From Niabella sp. (lineage in GTDB: Bacteria; Bacteroidota; Bacteroidia; Chitinophagales; Chitinophagaceae), in contig JAGIAQ010000016.1 in the NCBI GenBank assembly GCA_017744795.1, forward strand, positions 1 to 48,575: a DNA stretch of 48,575 bases. The letters are read 5' to 3'. The translations under genes were made by a program, and so were the position numbers. Of the stretch, positions 1 through 8,715 are shown piece by piece. Below the pieces are notes generated by a model, which searched no databases, was not told the origin of the DNA, and worked only from the letters and a program-made list of their open reading frames with translations. Numbering within the stretch: the stretch's first letter is position 1; each line of letters starts with the position of its first letter.

Positions 1-33
1 ATTCGTGCATTCGTGGCTTTATATTTTTTGCGT

Positions 34-3000
34 TTATTTCTCTCCCAGATCTTTTATCCGCAGGTTTTTGAATTTTACTACAGAACCATGTCCCAGGAAC
101 CCGATATGCCCGGTTTTGTTTAATAGCCCGGGGTGTTGCTTGTGATCCGGCGTTTCTGTATTATTCTTGCTCGCCTTGGCGATGTCTCCATCCATGATCA
201 CTTCGCCGTTGAGTACAACGGTAATATGATTGCCAACAGCCCTTACTTCTTCGTAGTTCCATTCACCTACAGGTTTCAGAAATCCTCTCTTTGCAGGAAT
301 AATGCCGTACACAGAGCCGTGGTACTGATAAGGATGCAGGTCTTTGTATACGGGTGCTTCATTGTCGAGTATCTGCAATTCCATTCCCACATAGGCAGCA
401 TCTCCTTCCAGCGGCGTTCTTATGCCCAGCCCGTTATTGGCAGCGGGAGTGAGCTGGAATTCGAAACGCATAACAAAATTGCTGTACTCTTTTTCTGTGT
501 ACGCATTTTTGGTAGTGCCCGCAGAGGCGGTCACTTTCGGGTCGCAAACGATCATGCCGTCCTGTGCAAAATAACCGGTAGTATTGCCCGTCCATCCGTC
601 CATATTAACGCCGTTAAATAACGGAACAAATCCTTCTTTTTTTTCTGCGGCACTTAGGGCATAGGGTTTGGGCCGTTCCAGTTCCCGTACATAAACATCG
701 CGGAACTCCAGCCGGGTGCCGTGTGCCTGTAATTCAATGGCGTCTTTATCGAAAATCGGCAGTGCGCGGTCCCAGTAATTTTCCAGGGTGGTATTATCGG
801 TTACCAGCTTCCCGTTTAAATAAACGGTCACTTTATCACCGACCATTCTGATGCGGAAGGTATTCCATTCATTGATAGGGTTATCCGCAAATACTAAGGG
901 GGTGCTTCTGTTTTTCTTGTTATTATAAAGGCCGCCGGAGCCTACCTGGGCGCCCACTTCCCTACGGGAAGAATCCCATGTCTGCACTTGCGGAGAGCCT
1001 CTTAAATACACGCCGCCATCGCCCTTGGGCTCCATCTTCCAGTCTACAAACAGTTCAAAATCCTGGTACATTTTCTGAGAACAAAGATTGTCGAACCCGC
1101 TTCCTTCAAAAACGAGATTTCCTTTTTCAACCTTCCAGTCTTTGCGCATTTGTTCATCGGCTTTTTGCTGACCTGCGGCCAATTGTTCCGGGGTCATTTT
1201 AGCCCGGGTGATGGGATTGCCTACGAGCCCTTTCCAACCCGTAAGATCTTTGCCGTTAAACATCGAAACATAACCGGGATCTTTTGGCGAGCCGGCTCGT
1301 TGTTTGATCCAGGCAGCTTTCTGGTAAGCCGCATCACCATTGGTATTCAGCGGAATTGCTTTGTCCATAATGCCGTCTACAATACCGCCATAGAGATCAG
1401 TATGATCCAGTACTATGCTCATGATCGCCTGGATGGCCGTTTGCTGCAACGCCACATTATCAAGATATTTTGATACAAATACCAATGCAGGCAGGGAGCT
1501 GTTATTCCCGATACCGGATAAGATCATTTTGCGCTGGTTATCAGTAGTGGCAAGATCCATGGCGTTGCGGAACTGCAGCACTTTTTGATCCAGCGTATTG
1601 TCCGATTTATTGATCCCGTTAATATAGCTGTTCAGTGCCGTTTCCTTTAGTGCACTGTTGGCCGGATCTTTACTGATGTTGTATAAGGCATCCAGTGCGG
1701 TACCATCACTCCAGGCGGCTAATGCTTTAACGGCGGCTTCCTTTTGCCGGGCGTCTCCATTTTTCAATTCACCTGATACCACTGCCATGGCTGCTTTTCC
1801 TCCAATACCGGCTAATACATTATAGTAAGCTGTTCTGTTAGCGCCACTTTTGTTCATTAGTTCTTCTATGCTACTAACCTGCGCGTCTTTGGTGCCCTTG
1901 TCCTTAACGGCTGTATAAAGCGCTTTTTGTAAAGCTGCAAGCGCCCCGGCGTCTGAGGTTTTATCCATTAGTGCCGCAATTTTTTCTTCATCGCCCTGTT
2001 TTACTACATAGGGTAATGCTTTTATTGCGGTGGCGCGGGTGGTGGCATCCGCATCAGCAGCATAGCCAAATAACGCGGAAGCTGCTTTTTGACCACCACG
2101 GCGGGCGGCAATATCCATCAGGCTGGTGCGCGCAACACCAGTGGCTGCCGGCAAAGCTGTAAGCGCTTTTTCTGCAAGTGCATCGCTTTTTATTGTAAGC
2201 AAGGCATCTTTCACTGTCGGGATCACTGCTGCATCGCCCGTTGTCATCAGTTTAATTAAAGGATCAATGGCTTCCGGCCCGCCGGCAAGGGCGATGGCAT
2301 TAACGGCAGCGGATTGTACCTGGCGATTATTCGATTGCAATAATCCTGTAAGAAGCGGCAGTGCATTCTTGTCTTTCTGTGTTCCGAATACCGGCAGCAA
2401 AGAAGCCTGTTGTTCGGGGTCTGTTGTTTTTTTTATCAGTTCCTGCAGCTCATTGGATGTTTGTGCATCATAGTGCTGGCTCAGCAGGTTTAGCGCACCC
2501 GCCCTGTATTTGTTGTCGGTGGAACTTAACGCCGAAAGCAGCTCTGGCCGGGCGTTTGATCCTTCCGTTTTATAAAGCAGGGAAAGCGCCGCGCTTTTAA
2601 ATTGGCCGTCTAAATCATTTTTTGCCAACAAGACCTTTGCTTCGGTTGCGGCTGTTTGTTTATTGCCTTTGTCGGCTATTGTATTCAGGTAACGCAGGTA
2701 GGAGTTCGCGCTATTGGTTCCTTCCGGTTTATAGCTGACCGCGTTTTTTAGCAGGGAAAGGGATTGCGGATCGCCGATCTTTGCCAGGGCATATAAAGCT
2801 ACTTTTTTAGCATTGGCGTCGCCCAACTGCGGATACAATTTTTGAATGGTGGCCGCCGCGGGAGCGTATTGCAGATTGCCGAGCGATTCAATCAGCGTAA
2901 CCTGCTGCGCTCCTTTGGCAGTTGTTAAGGCATTACTGAGCGCTGCCGCAGCCAAAGGCGTGTTTACCCGCACCAGCACCCGCGCTGCAGGATCCGCCAG

Positions 3001-3438
3001 CCGTGCACTTTTCAAATAGGGTTTTACCAGTGGCACACTTTCATCTCCGGCAACATATTGCAGTTCCTGCAATAAAAAATCTTTTGCTTCATCATTCTTC
3101 TTTGCAGCGATCGCTTTTGCCAGGGCAAGGGCGGCACTGCGCCGGGCGGCACGGTTATTGCCTTTGCCCAGGTATTTAGACAGGCTGCCAATGGCGAAAC
3201 GCTCAGCAACATCTTTATCGGTTCCGGGAGGCAGTATCCGTTCGGCAAGTTTCCGGTAACCCGGTTCGCCGATGGCCACCAGTTCCTGCATTGCCGCATC
3301 CAGTGCCGTTGAATTTTGTGTGGGCAGTTTCATCAGCAGGTCGGCAATCTTTGTTTCGTTAGTTCTTACATCTTTATTTTGCTGCGCATATAGGACCGGG
3401 CTGCAAAAGATCAATAACAGTGGGATAATTTTTTTCAT
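34..3438 (-). CDS. Secreted HEAT-repeat protein with tandem DUF1080 (3-keto-disaccharide hydrolase) domains
   Basis: The protein has 1134 residues with an N-terminal signal peptide ending near LYAQQ, so it is probably periplasmic. Residues about 50-700 are a long run of alpha-helical HEAT-type repeats rich in Ala, Leu and Lys. Two DUF1080 domains follow, at about 720-920 (starting near SMFNGKDLTGW) and about 933-1130 (starting near PLFNGVNMDGW). Each shows the hallmark FNGxxLxGW opening and a later VxLNGxxVxD strand. DUF1080 is a concanavalin-like sandwich; characterised members hydrolyse 3-keto-glycosides. Many family members are about 250 residues, so a HEAT scaffold plus two such domains is a large architecture. 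It lies 86 bp downstream of a same-strand Gfo/Idh/MocA oxidoreductase, which could supply 3-keto substrates. The operon partnership and the substrate are inferred. Confidence 0.88.
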   Translation of the reverse strand: MKKIIPLLLIFCSPVLYAQQNKDVRTNETKIADLLMKLPTQNSTALDAAMQELVAIGEPGYRKLAERILPPGTDKDVAERFAIGSLSKYLGKGNNRAARRSAALALAKAIAAKKNDEAKDFLLQELQYVAGDESVPLVKPYLKSARLADPAARVLVRVNTPLAAAALSNALTTAKGAQQVTLIESLGNLQYAPAAATIQKLYPQLGDANAKKVALYALAKIGDPQSLSLLKNAVSYKPEGTNSANSYLRYLNTIADKGNKQTAATEAKVLLAKNDLDGQFKSAALSLLYKTEGSNARPELLSALSSTDNKYRAGALNLLSQHYDAQTSNELQELIKKTTDPEQQASLLPVFGTQKDKNALPLLTGLLQSNNRQVQSAAVNAIALAGGPEAIDPLIKLMTTGDAAVIPTVKDALLTIKSDALAEKALTALPAATGVARTSLMDIAARRGGQKAASALFGYAADADATTRATAIKALPYVVKQGDEEKIAALMDKTSDAGALAALQKALYTAVKDKGTKDAQVSSIEELMNKSGANRTAYYNVLAGIGGKAAMAVVSGELKNGDARQKEAAVKALAAWSDGTALDALYNISKDPANSALKETALNSYINGINKSDNTLDQKVLQFRNAMDLATTDNQRKMILSGIGNNSSLPALVFVSKYLDNVALQQTAIQAIMSIVLDHTDLYGGIVDGIMDKAIPLNTNGDAAYQKAAWIKQRAGSPKDPGYVSMFNGKDLTGWKGLVGNPITRAKMTPEQLAAGQQKADEQMRKDWKVEKGNLVFEGSGFDNLCSQKMYQDFELFVDWKMEPKGDGGVYLRGSPQVQTWDSSRREVGAQVGSGGLYNNKKNRSTPLVFADNPINEWNTFRIRMVGDKVTVYLNGKLVTDNTTLENYWDRALPIFDKDAIELQAHGTRLEFRDVYVRELERPKPYALSAAEKKEGFVPLFNGVNMDGWTGNTTGYFAQDGMIVCDPKVTASAGTTKNAYTEKEYSNFVMRFEFQLTPAANNGLGIRTPLEGDAAYVGMELQILDNEAPVYKDLHPYQYHGSVYGIIPAKRGFLKPVGEWNYEEVRAVGNHITVVLNGEVIMDGDIAKASKNNTETPDHKQHPGLLNKTGHIGFLGHGSVVKFKNLRIKDLGEK

Positions 3439-3524
3439 TCGTATTTTTTTTCAATGACCGGATGGAACCGGGATTCACATTAGTGAGTGGATATTCCGGG
3501 CCTTTCCGTGATTGTTTTTAAGCA

Positions 3525-4778
3525 TTAAATAGTCCAGGGACCGCGCATGGGTTGGTTGATCAGGGCATTGGCTGCATCGTCGTTCTTAAACTCCAGTTTT
3601 ACAGGATCGAAATCAAGCGAGCGTCCCAGGCGTACGGCCGTAATGGCCAGGTTCACCAGGGTAGCCGACCGGAATCCGTTATCTTCATTTAATGCAAATT
3701 TTTGACGCGTTTTGACTGCCTGCGCAAAATCGCCCAACTGTGGTTCCGGATCAGGCAGCATAGCTAATTTGCGATCGAGGTCGGGAATGGTTGTTTTGAA
3801 GCCATTGAATACTTTGCCTTTGGGCCCTTCTATATAAGCAGCATTTACGTCTCTGTTTTCTCCGTCCAGGATGATCTTGCAACCGTCTTCATAAGTCAGT
3901 TCAATACGTTTCCAGGTACCGGCCGCGTCCGGGTGCTGTTCGGGGGCATCCACGTCTATGCGTATAGGGCTTGTATGATCTTTTCCTAAGAAATATTGAA
4001 CAGGGTCCAGATAGTGCTGTCCCATATCGCCTAAACCGCCCCCATCATAATCCCAATAGCCTCTGAACGTGCCGTGCACGCGGTGCGGGTGATAGGGTTT
4101 ATAGGGAGCGGGGCCCAGCCAGAAGTCATAGTCCAGCTCCGCCGGTACGGGCTGCGCCTCCAGGTGGGTCTTCCCAACCCAGAAGAATTTCCAGTTGAAG
4201 CCAGTGGCCGCATTGACGGTAACTTTTAACGGCCAGCCCAGCAGGCCGCTTTCCACCAGTTTCTTTATCGGCTTTACGGTGGTGTTCATTCCATAAAAAT
4301 TATCAGTAAAACGAAACCAGGTATTCAGCCGGAACATGCGTTCATTTTGTTGGATCACTTCCCTTACGCGCTTTCCTTCTCCAATAGTTCGGGTCATCGG
4401 TTTTTCACACCAAACGTCTTTTCCGGCATTAGCCGCATCCACGCTCATAATGCCATGCCAATGGGGTGGCGTGGCAATGTGCACGATATCGATGGACGGG
4501 TCCTGCAGTAACTCGCGGTAATCGTGGTAGGTCTTTGTTCCTGCGGGGCATTTGGTCAATGCTGTTGCCAGGTGTTTTTTATCTACATCACAAATGGCCA
4601 TCAGCCGGGCATCGGTATAGGAAATATGGTTTTGCCCCATAGACCCCACGCCGATAATGGCCCGTGTCAGCTGGTCGCTTGGCGCGATGTGCCGGCGGCC
4701 TCCCAAAACATAAGAAGGCACAATAGTAAAGGCCGCCAGGGATGCAGCGCTTTGTTGAATAAATTTTCTCCGTTTCAT
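3525..4778 (-). CDS. Secreted Gfo/Idh/MocA family oxidoreductase
   Basis: The protein has 417 residues. The N-terminus MKRRKFIQQSAASLAAF is a twin-arginine (Tat) signal, consistent with export of a folded, cofactor-loaded enzyme. A Rossmann nucleotide-binding motif (GVGSMGQNH) begins at about residue 42. The family hallmark EKPMTRT follows near residue 125, and the C-terminal alpha/beta domain carries GGGLGDMGQHYLDP. Known relatives oxidise or reduce sugars with tightly bound NAD(P), some at C3 of glycosides. The gene is the promoter-proximal member of a unit with the DUF1080 protein downstream. It is divergent from the GH51 gene, and the two share a 264-bp intergenic region. The family is certain; the substrate is unknown. 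Confidence 0.92.
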   Translation of the reverse strand: MKRRKFIQQSAASLAAFTIVPSYVLGGRRHIAPSDQLTRAIIGVGSMGQNHISYTDARLMAICDVDKKHLATALTKCPAGTKTYHDYRELLQDPSIDIVHIATPPHWHGIMSVDAANAGKDVWCEKPMTRTIGEGKRVREVIQQNERMFRLNTWFRFTDNFYGMNTTVKPIKKLVESGLLGWPLKVTVNAATGFNWKFFWVGKTHLEAQPVPAELDYDFWLGPAPYKPYHPHRVHGTFRGYWDYDGGGLGDMGQHYLDPVQYFLGKDHTSPIRIDVDAPEQHPDAAGTWKRIELTYEDGCKIILDGENRDVNAAYIEGPKGKVFNGFKTTIPDLDRKLAMLPDPEPQLGDFAQAVKTRQKFALNEDNGFRSATLVNLAITAVRLGRSLDFDPVKLEFKNDDAANALINQPMRGPWTI

Positions 4779-4998
4779 TAGATGATTGTGGCTTTAATAG
4801 TAAAATCGTTGGAAGGCTAAAGATACGCGCAGCCGCTAGATTATTTGGACGATCGGTATTACTTTTTTTCATCTTTTTATTAATTATTGATGTTTTATAA
4901 AAATTATTATAAATAAGGCTACTGTTTGTATAAAAAATGCATAAAGAATTCCTCTTTTTCTGAAGATTTAATTTTTTCAGGATCCGTGGAATTATCAC

Positions 4999-5031
4999 TA
5001 TTTTTAATTGTCATTTAGTCAATTAAAAATA
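4999..5031. promoter_or_regulatory. Perfect 12-bp inverted repeat upstream of the GH51 gene
   Basis: TATTTTTAATTG (4999-5010) and CAATTAAAAATA (5020-5031) are perfect reverse complements separated by 9 bp. The right arm ends 11 bp before the GH51 start codon. The site could be an operator for a dimeric regulator or a 5'-UTR hairpin that masks the ribosome binding site. A second AATTG-N9-CAATT dyad with the same spacing lies at 21504-21522, in the LacI/MIOX intergenic region. Confidence 0.55.
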
Positions 5032-5042
5032 ACGATTGTATC

Positions 5043-6608
5043 ATGAAAAGGATCTTATTCAGTATCGGCTGCGGGATGTTAGGGGCTGTAGGGTTTAGCC
5101 AGCAAACGGCGCGGCTGGAGCTGCATACAGCGGATGCTAAAACAACCATCAGTCGGCATATTTACGGACAATTTTCAGAACACCTTGGCCATTGCATTTA
5201 TGGCGGATATTGGGTGGACGAAAAAATGGATGTGCCTAAAAAAGACCGTATCCGGCTGGATGTAGTGGAGGCCCTTAAAAAGATACATATCCCGAATTTA
5301 CGCTGGCCTGGCGGCTGTTTTGCCGATGAATACCACTGGCGCGATGGGATAGGAGAGCGGAGCAAGCGCCCCAAGATGATCAATACCAACTGGGGCGGCG
5401 TCACAGAAGATAATAGTTTTGGCACGCATGAATTTTTAGAGCTGTGCAGTTTACTGAATACAGAACCTTATATAGCGGGCAATGTAGGCAGCGGAACGGT
5501 TGAGGAAATGTCGAAGTGGATCGAATACCTCAACTCAGATGGAGAAAGCCCGATGACGCAATTGAGAAAGGCCAACGGAAGAGCGCAGCCCTGGAAGGTA
5601 CAGTTTTGGGGCGTGGGCAATGAAAGCTGGGGTTGTGGTGGCAATATGACGCCGGAATATTATGCGAATGAATTCCGGAGGTATGCCACCTATGCGCGCA
5701 ATTACAAGGGTGCTCCCTTAAAGAAAATTGCATCCGGGGCAAATTCCGGTGATTACAACTGGACGGAAGTGTGCATGAAGAATATACCGAAGCAAATGCT
5801 TTGGGGACTGAGTTTGCATTATTACACAATACCTACGGGCAAATGGAATCAAAAAGGCTCTGCTACTCAATTTGATGAGCAGGAGTATTTCAACACCATG
5901 AAAAACTGTTTGAAGATGGAGGAGCTGGTAACCCGCCATAGTGCTATCATGGACAAATACGATCCGGAAAAACGGGTAGCCCTGGTAGTGGATGAGTGGG
6001 GCGTATGGACGGATGTGGAGCCGGGCACCAACCCGGGATTTCTTTACCAGCAGAATAGCCTGCGGGATGCATTGATTGCAGGAACGACACTGAATATTTT
6101 TAACAATCATGCGGACCGGGTACGGATGGCCAACCTGGCTCAGACCGTGAATGTGCTGCAGGCATTGATCCTTACGAAGGGTAAGGAAATGGTATTAACG
6201 CCTACTTATTATGTTTTTGATCTGTTTAAGGAACATATGGATGCGAAGCTGCTGCCGCTGCAATTGACGTCGCCGGATTATGAAAACGGGGGCGAAAAAA
6301 TTCCTGCGGTGAATGCGTCAGCTTCCATTGATTCCACGGGTAAGATCCACATTACTTTTGTGAACCTGGATGCTAAGAATACTATTACAGTAAATACAAC
6401 TATTGCAGGCCATAGGACAAGGGACATAAGCGGGCGGATCCTTACAGCGGATAAATTCACCGACGTAAATAGTTTTGAGAATAAAAATAAGGTAGTGCCG
6501 GCGGTATTTAAAGCGTTTAAGAAGAATGGCGCGGAGCTATCTGTTTCATTGCCGAAACTAAGTGTGGTTAGCCTGGAATTGGAGGGATCCACGCCGGCTC
6601 AGCCTTAA
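5043..6608 (+). CDS. Alpha-L-arabinofuranosidase, GH51
   Basis: The protein has 521 residues with a signal peptide ending near GFSQQ, so it is secreted to the periplasm or cell surface. It removes terminal alpha-L-arabinofuranose from arabinan, arabinoxylan or arabinogalactan side chains by a retaining mechanism. The (beta/alpha)8 barrel shows the GH51 signatures [15 protein letters not shown] (residues about 85-99) and [11 protein letters not shown] with the acid/base Glu at 194. VVDEWGVW carries the nucleophile Glu at 318. A C-terminal beta-sandwich follows. The length is normal for the family. The gene stands alone, divergent from the oxidoreductase unit, and the start codon at 5043 follows a strong inverted repeat that may control it. 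Confidence 0.95.
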   Translation: MKRILFSIGCGMLGAVGFSQQTARLELHTADAKTTISRHIYGQFSEHLGHCIYGGYWVDEKMDVPKKDRIRLDVVEALKKIHIPNLRWPGGCFADEYHWRDGIGERSKRPKMINTNWGGVTEDNSFGTHEFLELCSLLNTEPYIAGNVGSGTVEEMSKWIEYLNSDGESPMTQLRKANGRAQPWKVQFWGVGNESWGCGGNMTPEYYANEFRRYATYARNYKGAPLKKIASGANSGDYNWTEVCMKNIPKQMLWGLSLHYYTIPTGKWNQKGSATQFDEQEYFNTMKNCLKMEELVTRHSAIMDKYDPEKRVALVVDEWGVWTDVEPGTNPGFLYQQNSLRDALIAGTTLNIFNNHADRVRMANLAQTVNVLQALILTKGKEMVLTPTYYVFDLFKEHMDAKLLPLQLTSPDYENGGEKIPAVNASASIDSTGKIHITFVNLDAKNTITVNTTIAGHRTRDISGRILTADKFTDVNSFENKNKVVPAVFKAFKKNGAELSVSLPKLSVVSLELEGSTPAQP

Positions 6609-6641
6609 TAAAATAAAAATGCCGGGCGTTTATAAGATCGA

Positions 6642-6830
6642 TCAGGAGTTTGAATGCCCTTTTTTCTTTTCAGCTGATTTTTTAGATTCCGCGACGTCGA
6701 ATATTTTTTCCAACTCGTGTATTGGAGTAGACATCGGTCCCTTCATTTTTTCCTGCGGATCCGTTGTATGTAATGTCTCGGGATCCGGTTTGATTATAGT
6801 TGGATCTTTCCCGGTTTGTTTCTGTTTCAT
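6642..6830 (-). CDS. Small hydrophilic hypothetical protein
   Basis: I do not recognise a named family. The ATG at 6830 gives 62 residues. An upstream in-frame TTG at 6839 would add three residues and is less likely. The product is very hydrophilic, rich in Lys, Pro, Glu and Asp, with no signal peptide or membrane segment. It has a short Lys-rich tail (KKSAEKKKGHSNS) and looks intrinsically disordered. It is convergent with the GH51 gene and about 95 bp downstream of a second small Lys-rich gene on the same strand. Coding status rests on composition and position only. Confidence 0.5.
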   Translation of the reverse strand: MKQKQTGKDPTIIKPDPETLHTTDPQEKMKGPMSTPIHELEKIFDVAESKKSAEKKKGHSNS

Positions 6831-6924
6831 AATTGACAATTTTTATAACAGGGCTTCTTCAATATTTATTTGTTGTAAAATGGTTAGAAGCCGTTCAATA
6901 CGTTTTTTATTTTTTGAACGGAGG

Positions 6925-7098
6925 TCATTTTTTCTTTGGCACTTTAACTCCATCTGCTCTTGCTTCCGATAAGCCTATTGCTATTGCCTGTTTGGGGTCG
7001 GTGACTTTTTTTCCGCTGCCGGATTTTAATTTTCCCTCCTTCATTTCGTGCAGGGCCTGCTCTACTTTTTCACCTGCTTTTTTAGGATACTTTTTCAT
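6925..7098 (-). CDS. Small Lys-rich protein, DUF6496-like
   Basis: The ATG at 7098 gives 57 residues; the 15-residue extension to 7143 looks like read-through of non-coding sequence. The sequence MKKYPKKAGEKVEQALHEMK followed by a KSGSGKKVTDPKQAIAIGLS segment and a PKKK tail resembles small DUF6496-type proteins that are widespread in bacteria. It contains a short repeat-like 'K-x-x-x-KQAIAIGLSEAR' helix and is highly basic, compatible with nucleic-acid association. Its function is unknown. Its location between a disordered protein and dinB gives no pathway clue, although small basic proteins of this type are often stress-related (inference). Confidence 0.68.
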   Translation of the reverse strand: MKKYPKKAGEKVEQALHEMKEGKLKSGSGKKVTDPKQAIAIGLSEARADGVKVPKKK

Positions 7099-7296
7099 AA
7101 AATGATTTTGAGGATACCTGGTAAAGAACAAAATGTTTGCCAAAGAAGATCAGCCGGGCCATAAGGCTTAGTTTGTCGGGAAAAGGTGCGGTGCTACCAG
7201 GTTTCCGGAGATTTTTTTTCACATAATTTAACAGTGTTCGATAAATAAGAGGGTAGAAGGTTGCCTGCGTCAGGCGCTTTTGGTTGTTGCTTTTTT

Positions 7297-8376
7297 TCAG
7301 ATCTGAAACAGGTCCAGCTGTGTGTTGCCGCTTTTTGCATCACTTGTTTTGAAATTTGAAACGCCCACGCCCAACAAGCGTACTTTCTTTTTATCAACCG
7401 GTGCTTTGTCTAATATGGTTTTTACCGCTACTGCCAGATTTTCTTTGTCGTTTATCAATTCCGGCAGCGATTGGCTGCGTGTAATGATCGTAAAATCATG
7501 GAATTTAAATTTTACGGTAATGGTTCTGCCTTTCATATCATGGCGTTGCAAACGGTCTGCGAGCCGCAGGGTCAGCGTTTCCAGCTCAGCCCACATTGCT
7601 TCCCTGGTTGTTAAATCTTCCTGGTAGGTGTCTTCAACGCTGATAGATTTTGTTTCCCTGTAGGGTTGCACTTCCCGGTTATCAATCCCTCTTACGATGC
7701 GATAATAAAATTTTCCGGGTTTTCCAAACTGGCGGATCAATTCATCCTCCGGTAATTTTTTCAGATCGGATCCGGTATGCAGCCCTATCGCCTTCATTCG
7801 GGCTGCGGTTACTTTCCCCACGCCGAAGAATTTTTCAATGGCTAATTGTTCCATAAACGCTTCAATGCGGGAAGGGCCGATAAAAGTGAGCCCATCGGGT
7901 TTATTCATATCAGAGGCAATTTTTGCCACAAATTTATTTATGGAAACGCCGGCAGAAGCGGTTAGCTGCAGTTCGTCCTTTATCGCCTGTTTAATACGTT
8001 TAGCGATCTCCAATGCAGAGCCAATATGTTGTTTGTCTTTTGTTACATCAAGATAGGCTTCGTCTAACGAAAGCGGTTCTATGATATCCGCGTACCGGTG
8101 CAATATTTCGTGAATGCTATTGGATACGGCTTTATAAGCGTCAAATCGGGGATAAACAAACAGGGCCTGGGGGCAAAGTCGTTGTGCTGTTTTTGAAGGC
8201 ATAGCCGAACGCACGCCAAATTTTCTTGCTTCGTAGCTGGCGGTTGCCACTACGCCGCCGCGTCCTTCCGGCGGTCCGCCCACGATCAGCGGCTTTCCCC
8301 GGTATTCAGGAAAGTCGCGCTGTTCTACCGAAGCATAGAACGCATCCATGTCAATATGAATGATCTTTCGATGCAC
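7297..8376 (-). CDS. dinB: DNA polymerase IV (Y-family translesion polymerase)
   Basis: This is an error-prone polymerase that bypasses damaged template bases, and it acts in the cytoplasm. The N-terminus HRKIIHIDMDAFYASVEQRD carries the first catalytic Asp pair. SLDEAYLDVT supplies the second acidic cluster. Helix-hairpin-helix segments (FFGVGKVTAARMKAIG) and the little-finger domain follow. I chose the GTG at 8376, which puts the start directly before the conserved HRKIIHIDMDAF and gives 360 residues, near the usual 350-360. The reading frame stays open to an ATG at 8487, but the extra 37 residues look unlike any DinB N-terminus. A C-terminal QLDLF motif near the end resembles a sliding-clamp binding peptide (QLxLF). 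Confidence 0.93.
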   Translation of the reverse strand: MHRKIIHIDMDAFYASVEQRDFPEYRGKPLIVGGPPEGRGGVVATASYEARKFGVRSAMPSKTAQRLCPQALFVYPRFDAYKAVSNSIHEILHRYADIIEPLSLDEAYLDVTKDKQHIGSALEIAKRIKQAIKDELQLTASAGVSINKFVAKIASDMNKPDGLTFIGPSRIEAFMEQLAIEKFFGVGKVTAARMKAIGLHTGSDLKKLPEDELIRQFGKPGKFYYRIVRGIDNREVQPYRETKSISVEDTYQEDLTTREAMWAELETLTLRLADRLQRHDMKGRTITVKFKFHDFTIITRSQSLPELINDKENLAVAVKTILDKAPVDKKKVRLLGVGVSNFKTSDAKSGNTQLDLFQI

Positions 8377-8517
8377 GGGCGAAGTTAAGCTTAAAAGAAA
8401 TATTCTGCCGGGAAACCGGCAAGACGATAAGTAAAAGACAATTGAAAAACGATGTCTCTCCGTATTCCCGGCTTTTAATGCTGCCATCTATTCGTGCATT
8501 CTGTACAACTAAATTGT

Positions 8518-8637
8518 TTTAACCACAGAGCAAACAGAGCTTTAACACAGAGAACACAGCTCCTTCTTAGTCAATGGACCACCTCCGTAATCTCTGCGTC
8601 TTCTCTGCATGTTCTCTGTGGTTTAAAAGTTTAAATA
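8518..8637. repeat. Imperfect intergenic inverted repeat (ACCACAGAG-type)
   Basis: The left arm starts TTTAACCACAGAGCAAACAG and contains ACACAGAGAACACAG. The right arm ends CATGTTCTCTGTGGTTTAA, so the outer ends are reverse complements (TTAACCACAGAG / CTCTGTGGTTTAA). The spacer is about 40 bp. The 228-bp gap between the isomerase gene and dinB contains nothing else I can identify. Such CACAGAG-rich elements occur dispersed in many genomes, but I cannot count copies here. Confidence 0.55.
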
Positions 8638-8715
8638 ACTGTTGTATCCTTAAATTATACTGCACCGTAGAACGATAGAATTTGTGGCATTCATTCTGAG
8701 ATGTTGAAAATATGG

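Noticed and set aside
4588-4998. 136-codon minus-strand frame over the start of the Gfo/Idh/MocA gene
   Set aside because: It is a different frame of the real gene plus AT-rich promoter sequence, with no family resemblance.
8377-8487. 37-residue N-terminal extension of DNA polymerase IV to the ATG at 8487
   Set aside because: The extension is hydrophobic and unlike any DinB N-terminus, while the GTG at 8376 falls exactly before the conserved first strand.
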